DNA from: Sulfurimicrobium lacus
GTDB taxonomy: Bacteria > Pseudomonadota > Gammaproteobacteria > Burkholderiales > Sulfuricellaceae
Reading direction: 5' to 3'
NCBI RefSeq assembly: GCF_011764585.1
Contig: NZ_AP022853.1
Location: 3,691,501-3,755,500, forward strand
DNA: 64,000 nt
The notes beneath the pieces are model-generated. The model ran no database searches, was not told the DNA's origin, and saw nothing but the letters and a program-made list of their open reading frames with translations. How positions within the stretch are numbered: the first letter of the stretch is position 1; every line of letters begins with the position of its first letter. Below, in pieces: positions 20,255-29,955 of the stretch. A program made the translations under genes and the position numbers.

Positions 20255-22675
20255 ATGAAGAAAGCCTTCCTGTCGCTACGTGCCAAGCTGGTCCTCATCA
20301 CCGTCATTATCGAGGTGCTCATGCTGGCGCTCCTGGTCAGCAACAACAACCGCCTGACCCAGGACAGCCTGATGGAACAGGCGCAACTGCGCCTCAGGGA
20401 ATACGGACTGCTGTTCAACACCGCCCTTGCGCCGTCACTGGTGGCAAAGGATTACTCGACGCTGCAGGAAATTCTGGGCGAAAGCCGCAAAAACAACGGC
20501 ATTGCCTACCTGATACTCACGGACACGACTGGACGGGTGATCGCAGCCGACGGCTGGAGCCCCGGCGAAGCGCTACCGAAGCTCGACCGTGATCTTGCGG
20601 TCAGCGTCCGCGAAGCTCACCAGATTTTCGACACCGAGCTGCCGATCCATATCGCCGGACAGACTTATGGAACCCTGCGTTACGGTATCGACACACGCTT
20701 CATGCAGGAAGCCCAATCGAGATTATTGCAGCAAAGCCTGTTGATCGCCGGCGTTGCGCTCCTGCTTTCCGTTGTGCTGCTCACTGCTGCCGGCTTATGG
20801 CTTACCCGTCACCTTGGCCGCCTCAGCGCTGCCAGCCGGGCAGTAGCAGAAGGGAATTTCGACATCTCCCTGCAAATCGACTCCCGAGACGAAATCGGCC
20901 AGCTGACGCAACCCTTCAATACCATGGCCCGTGCGGTGAGTGCACGCATCAGCGAACTCGAAACGTCTCAGGAGATGCAGCGCCGTTATCTCAATCAGGC
21001 TCAGGAAGAGCACGCCCGGCTTATCTCCCTGCTCTCGGCGATGAACTTCGGCGTTCTGTTCGTCAACCAGGATGAAACCGTGATGTATTACAACCCGGCT
21101 TTCGTGCGCATCTGGATGATTCCCGAGCGCAACGACCTGATCGGCCGGCCGGTAGCGGAGGTCCTGCGCCATTCCGCCAACATGCTGGCGCAACCGGATC
21201 ATTTCTCCAAGCATTTCCTGCAGGTGGTAACCGCCCGCGAAGTCAGCGACACCTTCGAAATCGGCCTGGCCGACGGGCGCACCGTGACCCAGATGTCCTA
21301 CCCGGTGCACGACCCGAAGAACCGCTTCATCGGCCGCCTGTGGGTATATGAAGACATCACGCGCGAACGCCAGACTGCCGAGCAGCTGATTTACCTGGCC
21401 GAGCGCGATTCGCTCACCGGCCTCTACAACCGCCACCGTTTTCAGGATGAACTGGCACGCGCCCTCAGCGAGGCGGAACGGCGCGACTTCCAGGTCGCCT
21501 TGCTGTTCTTCGACCTGGACGAATTCAAATACGTCAACGACACTTTCGGGCACCGCGCCGGCGATGCCATGCTGATCCGCGTTGCCGGGGAAGTCGGCAC
21601 GATCGTGCGCAACAACGAGTTGCTCAGCCGCCTGGGGGGTGACGAGTTTGCCGTACTCGTCAGCGACGTCGACATCGCACAAGCGGAAGCGCTGGCCGAA
21701 CGCATCGTACGCGCCATCGCTCATATTCCCCTGCGTTTCGACGGCCACAACCTGCGCCTCACCACCAGCCTGGGCATCGCCTTCTACCCCGCGCACGCCA
21801 GCACTGCCGAAGAGCTGATCGCCCATGCCGACTCCGCCATGTACCAGGCCAAGCAGGCGGGCAAGAACACCTGGCGCACTTACCGGCCGGAGCTCGACGA
21901 CTCCCTCACGATGGTCAGGCATCTGTCCTGGAACGAACGCATCAGCAGGGCACTGGAACAAGACCCGCTACTCTTGCATTTCCAGGGCGTTTACCATGCC
22001 CAGACAGGAAAACTGGCACACCTGGAAGCGCTGGTGCGCATGATCGACACGGAAAATCCGGACCAGCTCATCATGCCCGGCCACTTCATTTCGCACGCGG
22101 AGAAAAGCGGCAAAATCCGCGACATCGACCGCTGGGTCATCGGCGCGACGATCGCCATGCTGGCTAGCTCGACAAAAGTGCCACCGATCGCGGTGAACAT
22201 TTCGGGCCGCTCCTTCGACGACCCGACCCTGCCGCAATACATTTCCGAGCAACTGACTCGCCGCGGCGTCGCGCCGCAACGCTTGCTGGTGGAACTGACC
22301 GAGACTTCAGCGGTAACCGACCTGCACGACGCGCAACGCTTTATCGAGTCCCTGCGCCAGACCGGATGCCCGGTGTGTCTGGACGACTTCGGCACCGGCT
22401 TCTCCTCCTTCGCCTACCTGAAGCACCTCAACGCGGATATCCTCAAGATCGACGGCCTGTTCATCCGCAACCTGACCAACGATCACGACAACCAGGTGTT
22501 CGTCAAAGCCATCGTCGACGTGGCGCGCGGCATGAAGAAGACCACGGTGGCGGAATTCGTCGAGAACGAAGACATTCTGGAAATGCTCAGACGCTTCGGC
22601 GTCGACCTGGTGCAGGGCTACCACCTCGATATGCCAAGGGCGGACCACCCGGCACTCTCGGCCGCCGGAGAATAG
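20255..22675 (+). CDS. Membrane GGDEF/EAL protein with HAMP and PAS
   Basis: An 806-residue c-di-GMP enzyme. TM1 is near 12-30, a periplasmic sensor of about 130 residues follows, TM2 near 160-183, HAMP to about 236, and PAS near 255-375. The GGDEF domain has RLGGDEFAVL near 459-468, intact for cyclase activity; the inhibitory RxxD site reads RNNE. The EAL domain has HLEALVRM near 590, LVELTET, CLDDFGTGFSSF, DILKIDG and VQGYHLDMP, so phosphodiesterase activity is also plausible. The ATG follows the binding-protein stop codon directly, suggesting a sensor-transducer pair. Confidence 0.93.
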   Translation: MKKAFLSLRAKLVLITVIIEVLMLALLVSNNNRLTQDSLMEQAQLRLREYGLLFNTALAPSLVAKDYSTLQEILGESRKNNGIAYLILTDTTGRVIAADGWSPGEALPKLDRDLAVSVREAHQIFDTELPIHIAGQTYGTLRYGIDTRFMQEAQSRLLQQSLLIAGVALLLSVVLLTAAGLWLTRHLGRLSAASRAVAEGNFDISLQIDSRDEIGQLTQPFNTMARAVSARISELETSQEMQRRYLNQAQEEHARLISLLSAMNFGVLFVNQDETVMYYNPAFVRIWMIPERNDLIGRPVAEVLRHSANMLAQPDHFSKHFLQVVTAREVSDTFEIGLADGRTVTQMSYPVHDPKNRFIGRLWVYEDITRERQTAEQLIYLAERDSLTGLYNRHRFQDELARALSEAERRDFQVALLFFDLDEFKYVNDTFGHRAGDAMLIRVAGEVGTIVRNNELLSRLGGDEFAVLVSDVDIAQAEALAERIVRAIAHIPLRFDGHNLRLTTSLGIAFYPAHASTAEELIAHADSAMYQAKQAGKNTWRTYRPELDDSLTMVRHLSWNERISRALEQDPLLLHFQGVYHAQTGKLAHLEALVRMIDTENPDQLIMPGHFISHAEKSGKIRDIDRWVIGATIAMLASSTKVPPIAVNISGRSFDDPTLPQYISEQLTRRGVAPQRLLVELTETSAVTDLHDAQRFIESLRQTGCPVCLDDFGTGFSSFAYLKHLNADILKIDGLFIRNLTNDHDNQVFVKAIVDVARGMKKTTVAEFVENEDILEMLRRFGVDLVQGYHLDMPRADHPALSAAGE

Positions 22676-22735
22676 CCTGCGACATAAACACGCGGGCTAC
22701 GCCCTGATTTACCAATTGACCACAGACCGATAATC

Positions 22736-22763
22736 TTGCTTTGCCCGAGTTTCCCGATAGAAT
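22736..22763 (+). promoter_or_regulatory. Probable sigma-70 promoter for the Tim44-like gene
   Basis: TTGCTT (22736-22741) and TAGAAT (22758-22763) are spaced by 16 bases. The predicted transcription start is about 22770, 24 bases before the ATG, with GAGG in between as ribosome-binding site. This separates the gene from the argA operon. Confidence 0.5.
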
Positions 22764-22793
22764 GGCCCTTCACGTTTTGCACCTGAGGATTTT

Positions 22794-23624
22794 ATGAACA
22801 AGCTTTTCACCCTGTTTCTGGTAACGCTGCTCAGCCTTGGCCTCACCATCGGCGAAGCCAGTGCCAAACGCTTCGGCGGCGGCTCGAGTTTCGGCAAGCA
22901 GCGCCAAAGCGTTACCCAGACTGCGCCCAAGGCTCCGTCCGCCGCACCCGCCCCTGCCAGCGCGCCGGCCAAGCCCGGCAACAGGTGGCTCGGCCCGCTG
23001 GCCGGCCTGGCTGCTGGCGGCCTGCTCGCCTCCCTGTTCATGGGACACGGTTTCGAAGGCATCAAAATGATGGACATTCTGATGATGCTCGGCATCGCGG
23101 CCGCCGTGTTCTTCGTTTTCCGCGCCCTGCGCCGCAACAGCACGCCACAGCCCGCTTTGGCAGGAAACACGCCATACAGCGGCTACAGCGACCACCCGAT
23201 CGAACAACCCATCGGCGGCAGCGCCCCCTTAATGGCCGCCAGCACCCGCCCCGCCTGGTTCGAGGATGAGCCCTTCCTGCGCCAGGCCAAGGGCAACTTC
23301 ATCCGCCTGCAAGACGCCAACGACAAGGGCGACCTCAACGACATCCGCGAATTCACCTCGCCGGAAGTGTTCGCCGAAATCAGCCTGCAGATCCAGGAAC
23401 GCGGCGGCAAGCCGCAGCACACCGAAGTCGTGATGCTCAACGCCGAGATGGCCGACGTGGTCACCGAAGGCGATCACGTCATCGCCAGCGTGCGCTTCTC
23501 CGGCCTGATCCGCGAAGAACAGGGCGCCAACGCCGAGTCCTTCAACGAAATCTGGCACATCCAGAAAGCGCTCAACCAGCCGAACGGCAGCTGGTTCATT
23601 GCCGGAATCCAGCAGGCAAACTAG
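22794..23624 (+). CDS. Tim44-like domain membrane protein
   Basis: A 276-residue protein. It has a signal sequence (1-24), a Gly/Pro/Ala-rich linker with KRFGGGSSFGKQR, then two hydrophobic segments (about 66-84 and 92-110). The C-terminal Tim44-like (NTF2-fold) domain at about 150-274 includes FLRQAKGNFIRLQDANDKGDL, FTSPEVFAEI and EIWHIQK. Such proteins are widespread in betaproteobacteria; their function is not established. A hairpin follows the stop codon. Confidence 0.85.
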   Translation: MNKLFTLFLVTLLSLGLTIGEASAKRFGGGSSFGKQRQSVTQTAPKAPSAAPAPASAPAKPGNRWLGPLAGLAAGGLLASLFMGHGFEGIKMMDILMMLGIAAAVFFVFRALRRNSTPQPALAGNTPYSGYSDHPIEQPIGGSAPLMAASTRPAWFEDEPFLRQAKGNFIRLQDANDKGDLNDIREFTSPEVFAEISLQIQERGGKPQHTEVVMLNAEMADVVTEGDHVIASVRFSGLIREEQGANAESFNEIWHIQKALNQPNGSWFIAGIQQAN

Positions 23625-23632
23625 GCGTTCCG

Positions 23633-23657
23633 ATGGGGGAGAGTCTCTCTCCCCCAT
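23633..23657. terminator. Perfect hairpin between Tim44-like gene and LPS operon
   Basis: ATGGGGGAGAG (23633-23643) and its exact complement (23647-23657) flank a TCT loop, giving an 11-base stem. No T-run follows, so it is an incomplete intrinsic terminator. It marks the boundary between ordinary genes and the lipopolysaccharide region. Confidence 0.55.
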
Positions 23658-23678
23658 CCTGTTCCGCAGTCTTCCCAC

Positions 23679-24815
23679 ATGAAAATTGCCTTGATCCGCC
23701 AGCGCTACACCCCGTTCGGCGGCGCCGAGCGCTTCGTCTCCAATGCCGTTCAGGCGCTACGGGCAGAAGGCGCTTCGCTCACGGTGATTACCCGGCAGTG
23801 GGAAAGCGGCAGCGAAGGCAACGCCCTGATCTGCAACCCGCCCTACCTCGGCAGCCTGTGGCGTGACTGGAGTTTCGCCCGTTGTGTTTGCGATACGCTG
23901 CGAAAACACGCCTTCGATCTGGTGCAGTCGCATGAGCGCGTCACCTGTTGCGATATATTCCGCGCCGGCGATGGCGTGCACCGAGAATGGCTCAGGCAGC
24001 GTCGGCGCATACTTGGCCCCCTGGGCAAACTCCGCCTCGCTCTTAATCCTTACCATCGCTATGTGCTGGCAGCGGAAAAAAAACTTTTCTCCAGCCCGCG
24101 CCTGAAAGCGGTAATCTGCATTTCCCGGATGGTGAAGGACGACATCCTCCGTCACTACGCCGTGCCGGAAGACAAGCTGCACGTCATCTACAACGGCGTG
24201 GACACGACCGTTTTTCACCCTTCGCTGGCGGAAAAACACCGGCAAGCCACCCGGCTTGCGTTCGGCATCCCACCCGACGCCCCTTTGTTCCTGTTCGTCG
24301 GTTCGGGCTTCGAGCGCAAGGGGCTGGCGGTTGCGCTGGGCGCAATGACGGAATTGCCGGAAGAAGCTCATCTGCTGGTGGTCGGAAAAGACAAGCAGAT
24401 GAAGAAACTAATGCGGCAAGCGGCAAATCTCGGTATTGCCGGACGCATCCATTTCGCCGGCGCTCAGAAAGACGTCAAGCCGTTTTACGGCGCCGCCGAC
24501 GCTTTGGTGTTTCCTACCCTGTATGAGCCTTTCGGCAACGTTGCCCTGGAAGCCTTTGCCTGCGGTCTGCCCGTGATCACCAGCACCAGCAGCGGCGCGG
24601 CGGAACTGGTTCGGGAAGGAGAAAACGGCTTTACCTGCGATGCGCTCGACCGACGCCAATTGAGCGAGGCGATGAAAAAGCTGCTTTCACCCGACCTGCG
24701 CCGGAAAGCTGCGACAGCGGCTCGCGCCACGGCGGAGTCATTTAGTCTGGAAAGGATGAGTTTAGATCTGATGTCGCTGTATAATGCGCTTCTTTCCGTA
24801 AACTCAACGACATAG
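23679..24815 (+). CDS. WaaG-like GT4 glycosyltransferase (LPS core)
   Basis: A 378-residue GT-B glycosyltransferase. It begins KIALIRQRYTPFGGAERFV. The segment SHERVTCCDIFRAGDGVHREWL (about 88-109) is a hallmark of WaaG, the lipopolysaccharide core glucosyltransferase I. The C-terminal donor site reads FPTLYEPFGNVALEAFACGLPVI (E-x7-E). The enzyme adds the first hexose to inner-core heptose on the cytoplasmic face in known relatives; the exact sugar here is not known. Its TAG shares a base with the GTG start of msbA. Confidence 0.87.
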   Translation: MKIALIRQRYTPFGGAERFVSNAVQALRAEGASLTVITRQWESGSEGNALICNPPYLGSLWRDWSFARCVCDTLRKHAFDLVQSHERVTCCDIFRAGDGVHREWLRQRRRILGPLGKLRLALNPYHRYVLAAEKKLFSSPRLKAVICISRMVKDDILRHYAVPEDKLHVIYNGVDTTVFHPSLAEKHRQATRLAFGIPPDAPLFLFVGSGFERKGLAVALGAMTELPEEAHLLVVGKDKQMKKLMRQAANLGIAGRIHFAGAQKDVKPFYGAADALVFPTLYEPFGNVALEAFACGLPVITSTSSGAAELVREGENGFTCDALDRRQLSEAMKKLLSPDLRRKAATAARATAESFSLERMSLDLMSLYNALLSVNSTT

Positions 24816-26581
24816 TGACTTCATCTCCGGAACTTGACGGCAAACAGCTTTACCAGCGTTTGCTGCGATTTGTCCTGCCCTACTGGCGCATTTTCCTGGT
24901 TTCCATAATCAGCATGGCGCTGGTTGCCGCCACCGAACCAGCCTTCCCGGCATTGCTCAAGCCCCTGCTCGACGGCAGTTTCGTGAAAAAAGACCCCGGC
25001 ATGATGCGCCTTATCCCGCTGTTGCTGATCGGGCTTTTCATCCTGCGCGGCATCGCCACGTTCACCAGTTCCTACGCCATCAGCTGGGTCGCAAACAAAG
25101 TGGTGATGGATCTGCGCTGCCTGATGTTCGGAAAGCTCGTGGCCTTGCCCACTCACTACTACGACGACAACTCCTCCGGCGTCCTGATGTCCAAGGTTAC
25201 CTACGACGTCAGCCAGGTGACCAATGCCGCCACCAACGTCATCACCATCGTGGTGCGCGACTCCCTCAGCATCGCCGGCCTGCTTGGCTGGCTGCTCTAT
25301 CTGAACTGGCGACTGACCCTGGTGGCCCTGATCGTGGTGCCGGCCATCGCCTTCGTCATTCGCAGCTTCAGCGGGCGCCTGCGCAACATGAGCCGCGGTG
25401 CCCAGCAAGCGATGGGCCACATCACCCATGTGCTGGAAGAAACCATCGAGTGCCACAAGGTAGTGAAGATATTCGGCGGCCAGGAATATGAAGCGCGACG
25501 TTTTCAGGAAGCGGCCAACCAGGTGCGCCGTTTCAACATCAAGCAGGCTATCGCCGCGTCGGCCACCGTGCCGCTGGTACAGCTCATCGCGGCTATCGCA
25601 CTGGCGGTGATCATCTATATCGCCACCATGCAATCGGCTTCGGACCAGACCACGGTTGGCGGCTTCGTCTCCTTCATTACCGCCATGCTGATGCTGCTGG
25701 CGCCGCTGAAACGCCTCACCGGCGTCAGCGAAAGCCTGCAACGCGGCCTGGCTGCGGCGGAAAGCGTATTCAACCTGATCGACGAAGAAGCGGAAACCGA
25801 CAAGGGCACGATTTCCCTGCCACGCGCGCAGGGCGCGCTGGAGTTCAGGGATCTCGGCTTTACCTATGGCCGTTCCGAACGCATGGCTCTAAACAGCATC
25901 TCGCTGGCCATCCGTCCGGGCGAAACCGTCGCGCTGGTTGGCCAGTCCGGCAGCGGCAAGACTACACTGGCCAACCTGATTCCACGTTTTTACACGCCGA
26001 CCAGCGGCCAAATTCTGCTGGACGGATACGACATTCAAACCATCAGGCTCGCCGATCTGCGTTCCAATACCGCCCTGGTCAGCCAGGATGTCGTACTGTT
26101 CAACGACAGCGTATCCGCCAACATCGCCTACGGAAGGCAAAGCGGGGCCACCGAAGCCGAAATCGTTGCCGCTGCTGAAGCAGCCCATGCCATGGAATTC
26201 ATCCGCGAAATGCCTGAAGGCATTCATACCCAGATCGGCGAAAACGGTGTGCGCCTGTCCGGTGGACAGCGCCAGCGCCTGGCGATAGCGCGAGCGATCC
26301 TGAAAAACGCACCGGTGCTGATCCTCGACGAAGCCACTTCGGCGCTCGACACCGAATCCGAGCGCCACGTCCAGGCAGCCCTGGAAACGCTGATGCAGGG
26401 ACGCACCACCATCGTGATCGCGCACCGCCTTTCCACCATCGAGAAAGCCGACCGTATCGTCGTCCTGCAAAAAGGGCACATCGCCGAGATCGGCAGCCAC
26501 AGCGAACTTTTGGCAAAAGATGGCATCTACGCGAACCTTCACCGTATCCAGTTCAGCCAGGAAAAACCACACGAGACATGA
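24815..26581 (+). CDS. msbA: Lipid A export ATP-binding/permease protein MsbA
   Basis: A 588-residue ABC half-transporter that flips lipid A-core across the inner membrane. The N-terminal half (about 20-310) has six membrane helices. The ATPase has Walker A GQSGSGKTTL, the Q-loop, signature LSGGQRQRLAIARAI and Walker B VLILDEATSALD. The start codon is GTG overlapping the previous TAG, so translation is coupled to the WaaG-like gene. The next gene overlaps by ATGA. Surrounding LPS-core genes support MsbA over another ABCB exporter. Confidence 0.93.
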   Translation: MTSSPELDGKQLYQRLLRFVLPYWRIFLVSIISMALVAATEPAFPALLKPLLDGSFVKKDPGMMRLIPLLLIGLFILRGIATFTSSYAISWVANKVVMDLRCLMFGKLVALPTHYYDDNSSGVLMSKVTYDVSQVTNAATNVITIVVRDSLSIAGLLGWLLYLNWRLTLVALIVVPAIAFVIRSFSGRLRNMSRGAQQAMGHITHVLEETIECHKVVKIFGGQEYEARRFQEAANQVRRFNIKQAIAASATVPLVQLIAAIALAVIIYIATMQSASDQTTVGGFVSFITAMLMLLAPLKRLTGVSESLQRGLAAAESVFNLIDEEAETDKGTISLPRAQGALEFRDLGFTYGRSERMALNSISLAIRPGETVALVGQSGSGKTTLANLIPRFYTPTSGQILLDGYDIQTIRLADLRSNTALVSQDVVLFNDSVSANIAYGRQSGATEAEIVAAAEAAHAMEFIREMPEGIHTQIGENGVRLSGGQRQRLAIARAILKNAPVLILDEATSALDTESERHVQAALETLMQGRTTIVIAHRLSTIEKADRIVVLQKGHIAEIGSHSELLAKDGIYANLHRIQFSQEKPHET

Positions 26582-27681
26582 CCGCCGCCAAACTCCATAT
26601 TGTCCACACCGAAGCCTCGCTCGGCTGGGGCGGTCAGGAAATCCGCATCCTTACCGAAGCAGCCGGGATGATCCAGCGCGGGCACCAGGTAACCCTGCTG
26701 TGTCCACCGCAAGCGCGTATCTACAGCGAAGCGCAAAGTCGCGGCCTGCCCGTGGTGGCGCTACCCATCGGCAGGAAGAACCTGCGCGGCGTACTGGCCC
26801 TGCGGCGCTGGCTCAAGACTCACGCGGTTGATGTAATCAATACGCACAGCTCCACCGACGCCTGGCTCGCCGCCCTGGCGATGAAGTCTCTCGGGAAACG
26901 GGTACCAATCGTGCGCACCCGCCACATTTCAGCCCCAATCCCGCACAACCCCGCCACCCGCTGGCTGTACCAGCGCGCCAGCCACCACATCGTCACCACT
27001 GGAGAGCGCCTGCGCGAACAGCTGATCGGGATAAACCGCTTTTCCCCGACAGCCATTACCTCGGTACCCACCGGCGTGGATACTGCGCATTTCGTGCCGG
27101 GAGACAAGGCGGCAGTGCGACAGCAACTGGGCTTGCCGCTGGATGCGCCCATCGTCGGCATCGTCGCCACCCTGCGCAGCTGGAAAGGCCATCGCTATCT
27201 GGTGGAAGCTTTCGCCGCCCTGCCAGACACAACCCGACTGCTGATCGTCGGCGACGGCCCGGTAAAGGAAGCTCTGCTGGCCCAGATAGCACAACTAGGC
27301 ATTGCCGACCGCGTGGTTCTGCCCGGCAACCAGCGCGACGTTCTTCCCTGGCTCCAGGCCATGGATGTCTTCGCCCTGCCCTCCTATGCCAACGAAGGCG
27401 TGCCCCAGGCAATACTGCAGGCCATGCTGTGCGGACTGCCCATCATCTCCACGCCGGTAGGCAGCATTCTGGAAGCGGTAGAACACGAACGCACCGGACT
27501 GATTGTCGAGCCACAAAATTCGGCGGAACTGCAGCACGCAATCCAGCGGCTGTTGGGAGATGCAGACCTGCGTCAGAAACTGGGAAGCGCCGCGCGGGAA
27601 CGCGCACTTGCCCGCTTTGGTTTCGAAGCCATGGTAGAACGCATGGAGGGGATATTCCGTAACGTGACAGAAAATGTCTAG
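26578..27681 (+). CDS. GT4 family glycosyltransferase
   Basis: A 367-residue GT-B enzyme. The N-terminal domain starts KLHIVHTEASLGWGGQEIRI, and the C-terminal domain carries ATLRSWKGHRYLVEAF and the donor motif ALPSYANEGVPQAILQAMLCGLPII. No signal peptide, so it acts at the cytoplasmic face. It overlaps msbA by ATGA and the following GT9 gene by 8 bases. A core-oligosaccharide sugar transfer role is inferred from context; the donor sugar cannot be predicted. Confidence 0.87.
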   Translation: MTAAKLHIVHTEASLGWGGQEIRILTEAAGMIQRGHQVTLLCPPQARIYSEAQSRGLPVVALPIGRKNLRGVLALRRWLKTHAVDVINTHSSTDAWLAALAMKSLGKRVPIVRTRHISAPIPHNPATRWLYQRASHHIVTTGERLREQLIGINRFSPTAITSVPTGVDTAHFVPGDKAAVRQQLGLPLDAPIVGIVATLRSWKGHRYLVEAFAALPDTTRLLIVGDGPVKEALLAQIAQLGIADRVVLPGNQRDVLPWLQAMDVFALPSYANEGVPQAILQAMLCGLPIISTPVGSILEAVEHERTGLIVEPQNSAELQHAIQRLLGDADLRQKLGSAARERALARFGFEAMVERMEGIFRNVTENV

Positions 27682-28789
27682 CCGTCTCGCCAGCCGCTTA
27701 AGGGTGATCGCACTTGCCCTCGGCAACATGCTCATCCTCCGGGTGCGGAAACGAAACGATATCCCGCGTCGCATTCTGGTAGCCCATCACTTGCTGCTGG
27801 GCGATACAATCATGCTGACTCCGCTGCTAGCCAAGCTACGCCAGCAGTATCCCGCGGCCGAAATCGTCATGGTTGCGCCCAAAGCCGCAGTCCCGCTCTA
27901 CCAGAAGCGCCCCTACGACGTCATCGTCATGCCGCACGACCCGCGCGACCCCGCCACATTCCATGCCTTGCGACAAAAAACCGGCTTCGATCTCGCCATC
28001 GTGCCCGGCGACAACCGTTACAGCTGGCTTGCCAAGGCGCTGGGCGCGCGACACATCGTCGCCTTTTCCGGTGACCGCCCCGCGTATAAAAGCTGGCCCG
28101 TGGACGAACTGTTTCCCTACCCGGACAGCCCTGCAGCCTGGGGTGATATGGTGGCCGGCTTGGTCCCCGGCCCGGCGCCAGCCCCCTACCGACCGGATGC
28201 CTGGCCCGACCCGGACTGCACTCCTTTCGAGCCCCCATCGAAGCCTTACTGCGTACTTCACGTCGGTGCGAGCACCCCTCTCAAGCAATGGGAAAAGGAA
28301 AAATGGCTCGGCCTGGCCGATTTGCTCGAAAAGCAGGGCCTCCAGGTTGTCTGGAGCGGAGGGCGTGGCGAGGAAAAACTGGTTGCCGGACTCGACCCTG
28401 AAGGACGCCGTCTTTCCTACGCCGGGAGACTCGACCTGGCGCAACTATGGCAGCTGCTCAAGAACGCGAAACTGCTGGTTTGCCCGGATACCGGCGTGGC
28501 CCATCTCGGGCGCCTCACCGGCACCCCGACGGTAGCGCTGTTCGGCCCAGGCTCGGCATCGATCTACGGCGCCGGCAATTTCTGGCGCGACAGCCCTTAT
28601 GTTGCAGTCACCGTGGATCCATTCCCCTGCCGCGACCAGCACCGGCTCTTCAAGCGAGAGATCCCATGGGTACTGCGTTGCGGGCGCAATCCCCGCGAAT
28701 GTGCAGCCCCGCGCTGCATGCAGGCGATCAGCCTGGAGGCAGTGAGCGATGCGGTTCGCCGCTTGCTGGATGGGAACTGGCAGCACTGA
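27674..28789 (+). CDS. GT9 heptosyltransferase-family glycosyltransferase
   Basis: A 371-residue protein of the ADP-heptose:LPS heptosyltransferase family. It has RILVAHHLLLGDTIMLTPLLAKLRQQYP after a 30-residue leader, the donor-site pattern LVCPDTGVAHLGRLTGTPTVALFGPGS, and a C-terminal cysteine-bearing stretch (RCGRNPRECAAPRCMQ) typical of some WaaQ/RfaQ-like members. The normal GT9 motif GD(N/T)...TP is intact. It overlaps both neighbours (8 bases upstream, TGATG downstream). Confidence 0.85.
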   Translation: MSSRLASRLRVIALALGNMLILRVRKRNDIPRRILVAHHLLLGDTIMLTPLLAKLRQQYPAAEIVMVAPKAAVPLYQKRPYDVIVMPHDPRDPATFHALRQKTGFDLAIVPGDNRYSWLAKALGARHIVAFSGDRPAYKSWPVDELFPYPDSPAAWGDMVAGLVPGPAPAPYRPDAWPDPDCTPFEPPSKPYCVLHVGASTPLKQWEKEKWLGLADLLEKQGLQVVWSGGRGEEKLVAGLDPEGRRLSYAGRLDLAQLWQLLKNAKLLVCPDTGVAHLGRLTGTPTVALFGPGSASIYGAGNFWRDSPYVAVTVDPFPCRDQHRLFKREIPWVLRCGRNPRECAAPRCMQAISLEAVSDAVRRLLDGNWQH

Positions 28790-29955
28790 TGGCCGGCACC
28801 TGCTACCAGATCAACCTGCAGCAAGGGATGGGCGGCGGCGAGATCTACACGCGCTTTTTTACCCGCGCGCTATGCGAATTGGGATGGAAAGTCGTGCTGT
28901 TCGTTCACGAGCAGGCGCATTTCTGGCATGAGACGAAGATGCCGGGTGCACATTTCATCCCGGTCAGGCGCTACGAAGACATCATTCCTCATTTGCCGGA
29001 AAATCCGGCACTGTTCATCACGCACTCTCCCGCTCTGGGGCCGCTCGGGAAGCAACTGCGCGAGCACCATTTCTTGGCCAGCTTCGCCCATATGCCCCTG
29101 TATGGCAGAAACCCGGCCCCTTTCAGCGAAGTAGACCTGATCTTCGCAGTCTCCGGCCATGTCATTGCCAGCCTGCAAGCTGCGGGATTGAATCACTACT
29201 ATCCGCACCCCCTCTATGGCGTGGCCGATCTGGAGCGGGGCAGCGGGGACGACGCCCCCATCCTTGCCGCGTCCAGCTATGACTGGGATACGCGCAAATT
29301 TCGTGACCGTATGCTCGGGCTGGTCGAACCCCTATACCGCAAACTGCGCCCAACACCGGAATTTTCGCGCAGGGAAGGGCTGACGCTAGGCATCGTTTCT
29401 CGTCTCACACCGATCAAGCAATTTCCCCTGATGTTCGAGATACTAGCGCCTGCCATCCGCCAATTCCCCCGGGTCAACCTGGAAATTTTCGGCAGCGGCG
29501 GATACGCGTCAGTCCGCGACCTTAAGCGGGCGCTCACTCCGATACGCAGTCAGGTCCGTTTCTGGGGGCACCAGTCGAACGTAGGCGCGATCTACCGGCA
29601 GCTCGATTTCCTTCTCACCGGTCTGCCCGAAAAGGAAGCGCTCGGCCTCAACATCATCGAAGCGGAGCATTGCGGCACCCCGGTGCTTGCGATACACTCG
29701 CCGCCGTTCACGGAAACAGTGACGGAAGGCGAAACCGGGCTGTTCTACACCGATCCCAGGCAGGACCAGGGCAAGGATTTCACGCGGCTGCTGAGCGAAC
29801 TGACGGCGGGCCGAGAACGGCCGAAACCCCACCCCGACAGTCCGCACCTGATCAAATTCTCTTTTCCGGAATTCAAACAGCGCGTCGCCGCAGCGATGGA
29901 TTTTGCCACCCATGCCGCGCAAGCGCGCGGAATCGAATGCAGCCAACCCTTATGA
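28789..29955 (+). CDS. GT4-like glycosyltransferase
   Basis: A 388-residue GT-B protein. The ATG at 28789 shares its A with the preceding TGA and begins MAGTCYQINLQQGMGGGEIYTRFFTRAL; the open frame extends upstream only through the heptosyltransferase gene and is not used. The C-terminal half shows GIVSRLTPIKQFPLMFEIL and a donor motif GLPEKEALGLNIIEAEHCGTPVLA. Role in outer-core assembly inferred from position. It overlaps the next gene by ATGA. Confidence 0.82.
   Translation: MAGTCYQINLQQGMGGGEIYTRFFTRALCELGWKVVLFVHEQAHFWHETKMPGAHFIPVRRYEDIIPHLPENPALFITHSPALGPLGKQLREHHFLASFAHMPLYGRNPAPFSEVDLIFAVSGHVIASLQAAGLNHYYPHPLYGVADLERGSGDDAPILAASSYDWDTRKFRDRMLGLVEPLYRKLRPTPEFSRREGLTLGIVSRLTPIKQFPLMFEILAPAIRQFPRVNLEIFGSGGYASVRDLKRALTPIRSQVRFWGHQSNVGAIYRQLDFLLTGLPEKEALGLNIIEAEHCGTPVLAIHSPPFTETVTEGETGLFYTDPRQDQGKDFTRLLSELTAGRERPKPHPDSPHLIKFSFPEFKQRVAAAMDFATHAAQARGIECSQPL

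Noticed and set aside
28447-28788. N-terminal 114-residue extension of the glycosyltransferase at 28789
   Set aside because: It overlaps the end of the GT9 gene, is Arg/Pro-rich without family similarity, and the ATG at 28789 has the expected overlap with the preceding stop.
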